DNA of 64,000 nucleotides from Acidobacteriota bacterium (GTDB lineage Bacteria; Acidobacteriota; Terriglobia; Acidiferrales; UBA7541), in assembly GCA_003224525.1 (NCBI GenBank), contig QHZB01000199.1, positions 35,093-99,092 on the forward strand. The letters are read 5' to 3'. This document shows positions 45,287-52,969 of the stretch, piece after piece. A program made the translations under genes and the position numbers. Under the pieces are notes generated by a model that worked only from the letters and a program-made list of their open reading frames with translations, had not been told where the DNA came from and ran no database searches. Position 1 is the stretch's first letter; each line of letters begins with the position of its first letter.

Positions 45287-46057
45287 GTGAGAGAACTGCC
45301 ACAATCTCAGTCGGGCGAGGTGTTATCGGAGGCTGAAGCCATTCAACGCGCGCAGAAAGGCGATTCCGCGGCGTTTGAAAGGCTGTATCGGTTGCACAGC
45401 GGCCGAGTCTTTAGTCTGTGTGTGCGAATGTTGAAAAACCCGGCGGAAGCCGAAGACCTGACCCAGGAAACTTTTCTGACGGTGTTCCGCAAGATTGGCA
45501 CGTTTCGCGGCGAATCCGCGTTTTCCACGTGGCTGCATCACGTGGCTGCGAACCTCGTACTCATGCGCATCCGTAAAAAGGTTGTTGCTCAAACTTCCCT
45601 GGAGGAAATGACAGAAGGGAGAGAAGAGAATGACACTCGTCGACTGGAGTTGAGCGCTCCCGACCTGTACCTGAACGGCTTGGTCGATCGCCTCACTCTC
45701 CAGAGGGCTATCGATCAACTGCCCCCGGGATTCAAGGCGGAGGTGGTGCTCTACGACATCCAAGGGTACGAGCACCGCGAGATTGCCGATATGTTGGGGT
45801 CCTCAACGGGAAGTTCAAAGTCTCAACTGCACAAAACCCGGCGGCGGCTCCGAGAACTGCTCCGGGCAGGTCTAAACAATGACACGCTGGGAAAAAGTCA
45901 GACCGCCAAGCGCTTCCCATTCGGCGCTGCGCTGGCCCGCGGTGGAGACTATTTTTCGCCCGTGGACCGCGACAAGATTATTCCATTCAAACGGAAGAGA
46001 GACATAGTTGTCGGGAAGTCGACGAGAAAACTCGTCGACTCCGTTACAAGGGCTTAA
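45287..46057 (+). CDS. ECF RNA polymerase sigma factor, second locus
   Basis: 256 aa, GTG start with agaaagg 5 nt upstream. Region 2 reads AFERLYRLHSGRVFSLCVRM, AEAEDLTQETFLTVFRKIGT and FRGESAFSTWLHHVAANLVL. Region 4 reads LPPGFKAEVVLYDIQGYEHR and then IADMLGSSTGSSKSQLHKTR. About 60 residues follow region 4 (KRFPFGAALARGGDYFSPVD), a basic tail of unknown role. No zinc-finger anti-sigma gene follows; the next gene is a small membrane protein. Confidence 0.92.
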   Translation: MRELPQSQSGEVLSEAEAIQRAQKGDSAAFERLYRLHSGRVFSLCVRMLKNPAEAEDLTQETFLTVFRKIGTFRGESAFSTWLHHVAANLVLMRIRKKVVAQTSLEEMTEGREENDTRRLELSAPDLYLNGLVDRLTLQRAIDQLPPGFKAEVVLYDIQGYEHREIADMLGSSTGSSKSQLHKTRRRLRELLRAGLNNDTLGKSQTAKRFPFGAALARGGDYFSPVDRDKIIPFKRKRDIVVGKSTRKLVDSVTRA

Positions 46058-46114
46058 GAAGTTGCTCGTATGAACCAGCCCACCCAGAAGAAATAATTTT
46101 GGCAAGGAGACAAT

Positions 46115-46411
46115 ATGTGGTTGCCCTTCTATTTGCTTTTGTCGGTCGTAGGTATCGCTGTTGCAGTCTTCGTCATCAAGCTCATTGTCAGCCTCAGGGT
46201 GGCACACAATGCGCCGGCCTGGGAGACCCTTGGTGACCAGAGGTCAGGAGCAGCTAAGACTGATCTGGGGAGAGGTGAAATGCACGCAGAGCAAGTCTTG
46301 GTGGATGCTGACTCTGTCCTTGATGGGGGCGGCATAGGGCGGTCCAGTTTGGAGCGTCTAGGCGAACAGGAGCACGCTGCGGGCGAAGCGGCGCGCGCCC
46401 AAGGCGCCTAA
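46115..46411 (+). CDS. Small single-pass membrane protein
   Basis: 98 aa. The ATG at 46115 has aaggag 6 nt upstream, a strong site. One N-terminal membrane helix (WLPFYLLLSVVGIAVAVFVI) is followed by a charged, Gly/Glu-rich soluble tail with no known domain. It starts 57 nt after the ECF sigma gene on the same strand, so it may be cotranscribed and could serve as its regulator, but nothing in its sequence shows this. Confidence 0.65.
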   Translation: MWLPFYLLLSVVGIAVAVFVIKLIVSLRVAHNAPAWETLGDQRSGAAKTDLGRGEMHAEQVLVDADSVLDGGGIGRSSLERLGEQEHAAGEAARAQGA

Positions 46412-46526
46412 ACATCAGCAACACCTGGCGTACACGGTCCGCGCAAAACCAGATTCGAACAAGCTCTACAGCAAATAAAGGTATCCGTGACACAGGTCTA
46501 AAGACCGCCACCACAACAAACCTGGA

Positions 46527-47054
46527 TCAGTTTGCGTCGGAATCGGGGTCGGATTCGGATTCTAGGCCGGCGCGGGCGATGAGTCTGCGGAGGGCGTCTT
46601 CGCCGCCTGCGCCGCGCTGGGTTCCGGCGATATTACCTTCGCGATCGATCACCACATAGACGGGATAGACGTTGGCTTGGTACATGGCGGCGAGATTGGT
46701 GTCTTCCATCATGACGAGCTTGCAGTTGCGGGGGTGCTGCTCGAGATATTTTTTGACGGTCTTTTTGGATTCCCCCACGTCGATGGCCAGAAGGATCAGG
46801 CCTTTGCCGGCGAGCTCATGGCCGATCTTGTCGACGAAGGCGGCTTCGTCAGCGCAGAAGCCGCACCAGGTGGTCCAGAATTCGAGGAGCACGACCTTGC
46901 CTTTGATGGAGTCGTTGGTGAATTTTTCACCGGTCGTGGTGGTGGCGTTGAAGCGTGGGGCCGGTTCTTTGTCCTTGGGGCCAGCGAGTGCGCAGAGAGC
47001 GGAGAGAATCAATGCACAGGAAAGCGTGACTCGCAACGTGAGGGTTCGCGCCAT
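46527..47054 (-). CDS. TlpA-like thiol-disulfide protein, exported
   Basis: 175 aa from ATG 47054 (MARTLTLRVTLSCALILSAL), which gives a signal peptide. The thioredoxin fold has the redox motif WCGFC in VVLLEFWTTWCGFCADEA and the cis-Pro region VYPVYVVIDREGNIAGTQRG. It would act in periplasmic disulfide exchange, for example cytochrome c maturation. An upstream in-frame extension to 47372 crosses repeat DNA and is rejected. Confidence 0.9.
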   Translation of the reverse strand: MARTLTLRVTLSCALILSALCALAGPKDKEPAPRFNATTTTGEKFTNDSIKGKVVLLEFWTTWCGFCADEAAFVDKIGHELAGKGLILLAIDVGESKKTVKKYLEQHPRNCKLVMMEDTNLAAMYQANVYPVYVVIDREGNIAGTQRGAGGEDALRRLIARAGLESESDPDSDAN

Positions 47055-47166
47055 GGCCGGAGTGATGTAAACAAATGGCCTCCCGCTTGTCAATTGCTTT
47101 GTTGGTACGTTCTGCAAATCACCTTGCTCAGCAGAAACTTGCTTAACACAGAGTTCACAGAGAACG

Positions 47167-47183
47167 CCCCGACCGGGTCGGGG
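47167..47183. repeat. REP-like palindrome, CCGAC/GTCGG family, copy 5
   Basis: ccccgac-cgg-gtcgggg: 7-bp stem, 3-nt loop, the same as copy 3 apart from the loop. Confidence 0.6.
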
Positions 47184-47250
47184 CAAGTGCCGGGCACGGA
47201 GGCCGACCAAGAGTCTCGAATAGTCCCGCGGCGCAGGCCTGCAAAAACGC

Positions 47251-47278
47251 GCAGGGGTGGGCCGAAGCCCACCCCTGC
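47251..47278. repeat. Perfect 12-bp hairpin
   Basis: gcaggggtgggc, loop cgaa, gcccacccctgc: a perfect inverted repeat with a 4-nt loop. Its 3' flank resembles that of the hairpin at 43650. It is probably another dispersed palindrome family. Confidence 0.6.
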
Positions 47279-47354
47279 AACGATAATCGAGCGTCAGTAA
47301 TGAGGCGGCGCGCGTTGCCGGCGGAATATCGCCGACGCGAGCGGGCCGGGAGAT

Positions 47355-47398
47355 AGCTAAAGGTTGTTGCAAAACCGGTTTTGCAACAGGCTTTAGCT
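47355..47398. repeat. 44-bp near-perfect palindrome
   Basis: The arms 47355-47376 and 47377-47398 are inverted copies with 20 of 22 positions matching; the centre is gttgcaaaaccggttttgca. It abuts the stop codon of the secreted protein gene that ends at 47397. Such a long uninterrupted palindrome could form a cruciform or RNA hairpin, or be a MITE-like unit. No T-run follows. Confidence 0.6.
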
Positions 47399-48683
47399 AG
47401 GGCAGCGGAGGCGTGCAAGCGAAGTTTTGCGAAACGTTCGCCGAAGTCAGAACGTTGGTATCGGGATAGCTGTAAGCGCCGCTGATGGCCGTAGAGGGCG
47501 TCACGCCCGCGAACCACTGGAGGAGCGCCTCATTTTGAGGGTGATAAGTGAACCCGTTCAGCACGATGGGGAACACGCCGTTGGGAAGGCCCTCAATCAC
47601 GTCGCCATCTTCCAGGTTGTTCTGGCAGTTGCCGTTGGGAGAGAGCCACCAGGGAGTGGCGTTGCTCCCAAAGGGATCGTTGAAGGTCTCAGACAGCTCG
47701 TGGCTGAGCGCAGTGACATCGCCGACGGTCGGATCCGAAAAGATGCCTGGGGAAATCCAGCTGGAGTAGTTGACGACGTAACGCTTCTCCAGGAAGCCGT
47801 TGGTCGGGCCGCCTTGCTCGAGATCGTAGGTGTGGAGGCCGAGGATGCAGCAATTGTTGGGGTTACCGACATAGAGATACGCGTTTGGAAAGAGGAAGGT
47901 GGAAATATCGCTGGTGCGAATCTCTCCCGAGGTTTCCGCGGCGCCAACAGGCGTGGTGGTGTCCGTCCCCGAAAACGTCGGGGGGAATAAGGCGTTCACG
48001 AAGGTGTTGGCATCGATCAAGACAAAGGCACAGCACGAGCCGTCAGCGTTAAGGGCGAAGCGATACGTGCCGCGGATGAGCACCATAGTTCGCGGCGTGG
48101 CAACGCGCGGGCGCAGCAAGGTGTGCCACTCGCTGGCAGCTTTGTTGAAGAACTCTGCCCGCTGAACCGCATCAGTGTACTGCGTGGGACTCGCGCTGGA
48201 ACCGTACGATGTGTTAGAGAACACGGGCGACTTCAGGACCGGATTGACGTATTGGGTGCCATCGGAGAAGAGACGTTTACCGCCGACGAAACGCGGAGAG
48301 CCGTCGAAGTTGCGCAGGTCAAGGCTAACAGGGACAACCGGAGCTCTGATCTCCGTGGTTTCCGCACTCCCTTCGGATTCACCGATGCTGAAAGGAGCTC
48401 GGCCAACCATGGTGTATTGCCAGGTGAACTGCGGGAAGCCATTCAAATCGAGTCCGAAGAGGTAGAAATAACTGCTCCAGTTGACAACCGAGTCGATGCC
48501 AAGAAGACTGCCGTTCGAGCGGCCTCCCAGGACACCACCGTCAGCAATCGACTTGGCGTTGTAGGTATGGGGTTTCGTGGTGAGTGTGAAGCTGACCGGG
48601 ACCTGATCGGGCTCCATTGCTTGACCATAGACGGATGCAGGCACAACGGTGAACAGAAGTGCAGCCAATACCGCAAGTCGCAT
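47397..48683 (-). CDS. Secreted protein with HExxE-type motif, unknown function
   Basis: 428 aa. gggagg-like ctggagg lies 6 nt before the ATG, and a signal peptide follows (MRLAVLAALLFTVVPASVYG). The body is rich in Ser, Asn and aromatic residues, with six cysteines in GSCCAFVLI, NCCILGLHTY, NCQNN and FACTPPLP. GDVTALSHELSETFNDPFG resembles the SHExxEx(3)DP motif of secreted proteins related to the phosphate-induced/exordium group, where it may bind a metal. Catalytic function is not claimed. It stands alone. Confidence 0.75.
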   Translation of the reverse strand: MRLAVLAALLFTVVPASVYGQAMEPDQVPVSFTLTTKPHTYNAKSIADGGVLGGRSNGSLLGIDSVVNWSSYFYLFGLDLNGFPQFTWQYTMVGRAPFSIGESEGSAETTEIRAPVVPVSLDLRNFDGSPRFVGGKRLFSDGTQYVNPVLKSPVFSNTSYGSSASPTQYTDAVQRAEFFNKAASEWHTLLRPRVATPRTMVLIRGTYRFALNADGSCCAFVLIDANTFVNALFPPTFSGTDTTTPVGAAETSGEIRTSDISTFLFPNAYLYVGNPNNCCILGLHTYDLEQGGPTNGFLEKRYVVNYSSWISPGIFSDPTVGDVTALSHELSETFNDPFGSNATPWWLSPNGNCQNNLEDGDVIEGLPNGVFPIVLNGFTYHPQNEALLQWFAGVTPSTAISGAYSYPDTNVLTSANVSQNFACTPPLP

Positions 48684-48911
48684 GTAAACCTCCAGTGCTA
48701 ATCGTTAATTTGTCCGACGGGACGATCGGAACAGTCGCGACAGACTTCCACGCCTCGAATAGGAAACGACCGCGAGTGGGGGGACTATAGAGTGAAGGTG
48801 CGGCGGGGGCAAGTAAAAATTGCGTAAAAAGGGCAGAGCCGGCAGCGAAGGGCAAGCGTGGAATTCGGAGCTGGGCTGTGCTAAAGAGAGCCGGCAAGGA
48901 CAGGAGGGATC

Positions 48912-49790
48912 ATGCGCGGAAAAATGAAATTCGGGCTCATCCTACTGTTAGCGGTGTTTGTGGTTCCCGCATCTGGCCAAGGGCAACCGGCGGACAAAAC
49001 GATCACGGTGTTTGGACAAGCGATTCATTATTTTGATATGGGCTCGGGGCCGGTGGTGGTGCTGCTGCACGGATTGGGAAGCCGCAAGGAAGACTGGTTG
49101 TCGGTGCTAGAGCCGATGGCGCAGAAATACCGATTGCTGGTGCCGGACCAGATCGGGTTTGGGCGATCGGACAAGCCGCTGCTGGATTACAGCATTCAGA
49201 CTTATGTGGATTTTCTGAATGAGTTTCTGCGGCAACTGAAAGTGGAGAAGGCGAACCTGGTGGGGGAATCGCTGGGCGGGTGGATCGCTGGGCTCTACGT
49301 GGCAGAGATCGGCGGCGGAGCGCACTTGATACCGGTGGAGAAGCTCGTGCTTGTAGATGCGGCAGGGCTGAAGCAGGACCAGGCGATCCCGGATTTGAAT
49401 CCGAGTTCGCTGGCGGCGATGCGCGGAGTGATGGAAGCGGTCTTCTACGATACGAGCTGGTTGAATGAAGACGCGCTGCGGAAGATTTTCACGGACAAGC
49501 TGGCGGCGCACGATGGCTACACGGTGCGGAGCTTTCTGGGAAATCCCACGCGAGAGAAGGAAAGGATGGACGACCGGATGGGGAGCATCAAAGTGCCGAC
49601 GCTAGTCGTGTGGGGAAAGCAGGACAAATTGTTGCCAATCGTATCCGGGGAACGCTACGCAGCGGGAATCGCCGGGGCGAAGTTGGTCAGTTTCGAAAAG
49701 TGCGGGCATGTACCGCCGATTGAAAAAACGGAAGAGTTTCTCGCGGCGGTAATGGCTTTTCTTGGCGGCGGAGCCGCGGCGACGCACTGA
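48912..49790 (+). CDS. Alpha/beta hydrolase, secreted
   Basis: 292 aa. A strong site (caggaggg) precedes ATG 48912, followed by a signal peptide (MKFGLILLLAVFVVPASG). The hydrolase fold shows the oxyanion HGLGSRKEDW, the nucleophile elbow GESLGGWIAG, the acid in VWGKQDKLLPI and His in CGHVPPIEKTEEF. It is most like esterases or C-C hydrolases of the MhpC/haloperoxidase type; the substrate is unknown. It is divergent from the cysteine-rich secreted protein. Confidence 0.9.
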   Translation: MRGKMKFGLILLLAVFVVPASGQGQPADKTITVFGQAIHYFDMGSGPVVVLLHGLGSRKEDWLSVLEPMAQKYRLLVPDQIGFGRSDKPLLDYSIQTYVDFLNEFLRQLKVEKANLVGESLGGWIAGLYVAEIGGGAHLIPVEKLVLVDAAGLKQDQAIPDLNPSSLAAMRGVMEAVFYDTSWLNEDALRKIFTDKLAAHDGYTVRSFLGNPTREKERMDDRMGSIKVPTLVVWGKQDKLLPIVSGERYAAGIAGAKLVSFEKCGHVPPIEKTEEFLAAVMAFLGGGAAATH

Positions 49791-49826
49791 CCGAGGTGTG
49801 GCAAAGGCCACGGAGGGTACTTGCGC

Positions 49827-50270
49827 TCAAGATTTTGAGAGCGCGCGATCGACGGAAAACGCGCCAGCGCCCTTGACCATGATGGCCAGGGCGATGGCGA
49901 GCACAAGAAGGTGATACTCAATGCCTTCGCCCTTTTGATTGCCGAACCAGTTTGCGAAAAAGCCGAAGTGCCAATGGACCATGACTACGGCCACCACCAT
50001 ATTGCAAGTAATGCCAAAAGCGGCAACACGACCGAGAAGGCCGAGAATCAAGCCGATGCCGCCGAGGAATTCGGCGCAGATGGCCAGAAATGCAAACGCG
50101 GCGGGGATGTGCGCCTGTTGGGTGAAGAAGGCCATGGTGCCGGAGAAGCCGTAGCCGCCAAACCAGCCGAGCGCTTTTTGCGCACCGTGCGCGAAGAACA
50201 CCACGCCAAGGACTAGGCGAAGGATGGTGATGGCCAGATCGTCAGAGGTGTTGATGAGCTTGCGGAACAT
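49827..50270 (-). CDS. DoxX family membrane protein
   Basis: 147 aa from ATG 50270, placed 8 nt after ggagg; a second ATG 6 nt earlier is too close to that site. Four membrane helices carry the DoxX pattern: ITILRLVLGVVFFAHGAQKA, GYGFSGTMAFFTQQAHIPAA, FLGGIGLILGLLGRVAAFGI and HLLVLAIALAIMVKGAGAFS. Members are quinone-linked or of unknown role. It is convergent with the alpha/beta hydrolase gene. Confidence 0.9.
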   Translation of the reverse strand: MFRKLINTSDDLAITILRLVLGVVFFAHGAQKALGWFGGYGFSGTMAFFTQQAHIPAAFAFLAICAEFLGGIGLILGLLGRVAAFGITCNMVVAVVMVHWHFGFFANWFGNQKGEGIEYHLLVLAIALAIMVKGAGAFSVDRALSKS

Positions 50271-50421
50271 CGGCATGTCCTCCTTTGTTTTCGATGGAAA
50301 GACGGGACTCGAGGAAACACGGATAGTACATCGAATCCGCCGCGTTGAGGGTAAGAAAACTGCGGCCGGAGGGAGGAGCGCGGGTTCGATCCGGCATTTG
50401 CCCCAATGATAACGCAAGCAG

Positions 50422-52122
50422 CTAGGAATTGGGCGGGCGGACCGTTGCGGCTGGTTTCGACGGCGGCGCCGGCTTCACTGTGAAATCCGCGGTGCGGATG
50501 ACGGTGTAGTTGGTGAGCAAATCGATGGCGGTTACTTCAATGGCGTAGCGGCCGGGAAGGAGCGATGCCACTGGTATGAGACGTTCGATGGTGAGCTGCT
50601 CGCTGCCTTGATGAAGACGATCGGCGGTTTCGACGGCTCGCCAGATTTCCTGTTGGTCCTTAGTGATTCGATAGGCAACGGAGACATTGGTCTTGTGCGA
50701 AGTCTCGTCTCGTTTGAGGTTGTAAAGCTGGAGAAAGACGCCCAGCTTTTCAGTGCTCGAAAATTCCTGGCTGAGCCGCGGGCGGACTTTGTAAGAGTCG
50801 AGGACGAATTGCCCAGTGCCGGTCTGACTGGAGGGGACGGTTTGGATCTGATCGGCAAGGATTAAGGAACTTGCATCGAGCTTGTCGTCCTCAAAGCGCG
50901 GGACACGCAAGGCGGTATTGAACACGCCAAGGTTGCCGCTCAGTGTGTCCTTGACGACAAGGTCGAGGCGATACAGGCCGGAACGGAGCGGGATTGATTT
51001 CTGATAGATGGAAGAGAGATTCAGTGATGACTGGAAGAGCGACTCAGGAAAATCGCGCGCGATGACATCCTCGAAGGTCTGAACGACGATGCCACCGGGC
51101 GTGGTGATGCGTCCATAGAGGTTCAGGACCGCGGAATGCACGCCTTGTTTGCTCTGGAAACGGAGGTCGCGATTGGGCACCTGCACGGTTATGGGGACGA
51201 GGACCGTGTTGCTGGTCACGCGCAGAAAATCCGTCTGATAGTCCATGTGAATCTGATTGCGAACGACGCGGATGGTGACGAGTTCGGCGAGATCCTTGAA
51301 GCGTTCTGGCGGGCGCTGGACGCGGAAGTAGCGATCGAGATTTGCGAATTCATCCATGCTTGCGGGCGTACCGCCGAGAGGCATGGGGCAAGTGGTTCCG
51401 TTGGTGTTTGTGAAGCGACCAGCCCTGGAGGATCTACCCAGGAGTTCGCTCAGACTCGAGCCTGCAACCGGGACGTGTGCGAGAGCGTCTTTTTCACAGG
51501 GGTCTCTCGTGATGTGGTATTCGCCGGAACCGCTGGTGTCCACAAATTCGATCTCGATATTTTCGCCAATGCCTTCCAGATGACGATAACGCCACATCTC
51601 CCAGGGAGAAGTTGTTGTAGAACCGCCTCCCTGTTCCGAAGGACGATCGTAGGTGCCGCCAGTGGGATGAGATTCAATCTCATCCGGTGGACCCCAAATG
51701 ATGTAAATGCGCCCGCGATCTGTATTGCGCCCGGCTACGCCGGAGGCAAAGTGTTCGTCGGCGTAGGCCAGGCGGCGGTAGTGCTCTTCCCGGGCCGTGT
51801 TATTGGGCGAGTCGGGTTCGGGATTGCGCTTCTGCCAGAATATTTCGATGAATTGTTCGCGCTCCTCATTGGTGGAGAGACGGAGAAAGGCAAGACGCTC
51901 TGCCTCGGTGATAACTTCAGGCACCTCGTCCCTCAGCCAGTCGCCGCCCTGCGATCCCAGTTCTTTGAGAAGTCTCTTATCGCGCTTCTTGAGTTCTTTG
52001 GCACCCAGGGGCCTTGCCGAGTTGTCTTGAGGCGCAGGCTGGTCTTGAGCGGAAGAAAGGGAAGGCCAAGACAGGCTGACGGAGAAAACAACGAAGAGAA
52101 GACGGCCACGACTACGCCCCAT
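50422..52122 (-). CDS. GWxTD-domain protein, exported
   Basis: 566 aa from ATG 52122 (GRSRGRLLFVVFSVSLSWPS gives a signal peptide). The GWxTD domain follows directly (GDWLRDEVPEVITEAERLAF, LRLSTNEEREQFIEIFWQKR, RIYIIWGPPDEIESHPTGGT), then beta-rich regions (TVQVPNRDLRFQSKQGVHSA, SIPLRSGLYRLDLVVKDTLS) and a C-terminal sandwich ending in a Pro/Ala-rich tail. GWxTD proteins are frequent in Acidobacteria and Bacteroidota, with no known activity. gcgaggtg lies upstream of the ATG. Confidence 0.9.
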   Translation of the reverse strand: MGRSRGRLLFVVFSVSLSWPSLSSAQDQPAPQDNSARPLGAKELKKRDKRLLKELGSQGGDWLRDEVPEVITEAERLAFLRLSTNEEREQFIEIFWQKRNPEPDSPNNTAREEHYRRLAYADEHFASGVAGRNTDRGRIYIIWGPPDEIESHPTGGTYDRPSEQGGGSTTTSPWEMWRYRHLEGIGENIEIEFVDTSGSGEYHITRDPCEKDALAHVPVAGSSLSELLGRSSRAGRFTNTNGTTCPMPLGGTPASMDEFANLDRYFRVQRPPERFKDLAELVTIRVVRNQIHMDYQTDFLRVTSNTVLVPITVQVPNRDLRFQSKQGVHSAVLNLYGRITTPGGIVVQTFEDVIARDFPESLFQSSLNLSSIYQKSIPLRSGLYRLDLVVKDTLSGNLGVFNTALRVPRFEDDKLDASSLILADQIQTVPSSQTGTGQFVLDSYKVRPRLSQEFSSTEKLGVFLQLYNLKRDETSHKTNVSVAYRITKDQQEIWRAVETADRLHQGSEQLTIERLIPVASLLPGRYAIEVTAIDLLTNYTVIRTADFTVKPAPPSKPAATVRPPNS

Positions 52123-52426
52123 GACGACACCTCGCTTGAGAACAAAGACAGAGGAGGCGAGACTGGCTCGCACGGCTCCCCCGCTGCAGATCTCGGAGAC
52201 TGCTCGTTACCCCAGTCAGAATCGGAGACCTGTCGAGGGGTTGCCTGAACGGATCGAGAGAGACTCCCTCGAAGGGCGCCGAGGAAGGCTTCGATTTGTC
52301 GAAGGCGCGTGACATATGAACTGGAATTCTGGCAAGTGCCAATACGCCGGATAAGGCAAAAGGCTGGGCGTTCCAAAGTGGTTAAGACCCCGTGATGACG
52401 AAATTCAGCCAATCAGAGGTACCATT

Positions 52427-52795
52427 GTGGTACGGGGAAGTCCGCCGGAGGCCGATATCGCATACTTAGAGAAGAGACGTTCGCCTAGATATTCGTTCAT
52501 CGCCAGCGCGGAGCTGATTGAAGTGAGAGCGGATGTGCGGATCGTATCGCGCGTGAGCGAACTGAGCCTGCACGGCTGCTATTTGGACATGATGAACCCG
52601 TTCCCCAAGGGAACGCCGGTGCTCGTGAAAATCGCGGCGGGGGATTCGTTCTTCGAAGCCAAGTCAGAGATCATTTACTCGCAGCCGAATATGGGTGCTG
52701 GCGTGAGGTTCCAGCAGGTCGAACCAGCTTCACAAGCGGTGCTGGAGCGCTGGCTGGATGGAGCGGAAAAGGACCACCAGAGGCAGTCCGGATAA
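52427..52795 (+). CDS. PilZ-domain protein
   Basis: 122 aa, GTG start at 52427 after cagagg. The PilZ c-di-GMP-binding motifs RRSPRYSF (RxxxR) and SELSLHGCYLD (the D/NxSxxG-like element, here S-x-S-x-x-G) are both present, and the domain ends near MGAGVRFQQV. It would bind cyclic di-GMP to regulate motility, secretion or polysaccharide. It is divergent from the GWxTD gene with a 304-bp gap. Confidence 0.86.
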   Translation: MVRGSPPEADIAYLEKRRSPRYSFIASAELIEVRADVRIVSRVSELSLHGCYLDMMNPFPKGTPVLVKIAAGDSFFEAKSEIIYSQPNMGAGVRFQQVEPASQAVLERWLDGAEKDHQRQSG

Positions 52796-52969
52796 TCCCG
52801 CTGGTGCGCGGCGCGACGTGCGCGTTGGTTGAAGGCCGATCGGAGTAGCACCGCAATCGCGGCAAACATTAATTAAAATCTGAGTCAGTGCAGGAAATCA
52901 CCCGCCGCAAGGGCGGGCAGAGGGGAAATGTGTCCGGTTCCGAGGAGTGAGTGCGCGCACCGGGAAAAT

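Larger units (their letters stand above)
47055..47396. other. Non-coding region with three hairpin elements
   Basis: This 342-bp gap holds no gene but three separate palindromes (47167-47183, 47251-47278, 47355-47398) and the motif acagagttcacagagaac. None has a T-run suited to termination on either strand. It looks like a preferred site for small mobile repeats between two same-strand genes. Confidence 0.65.
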
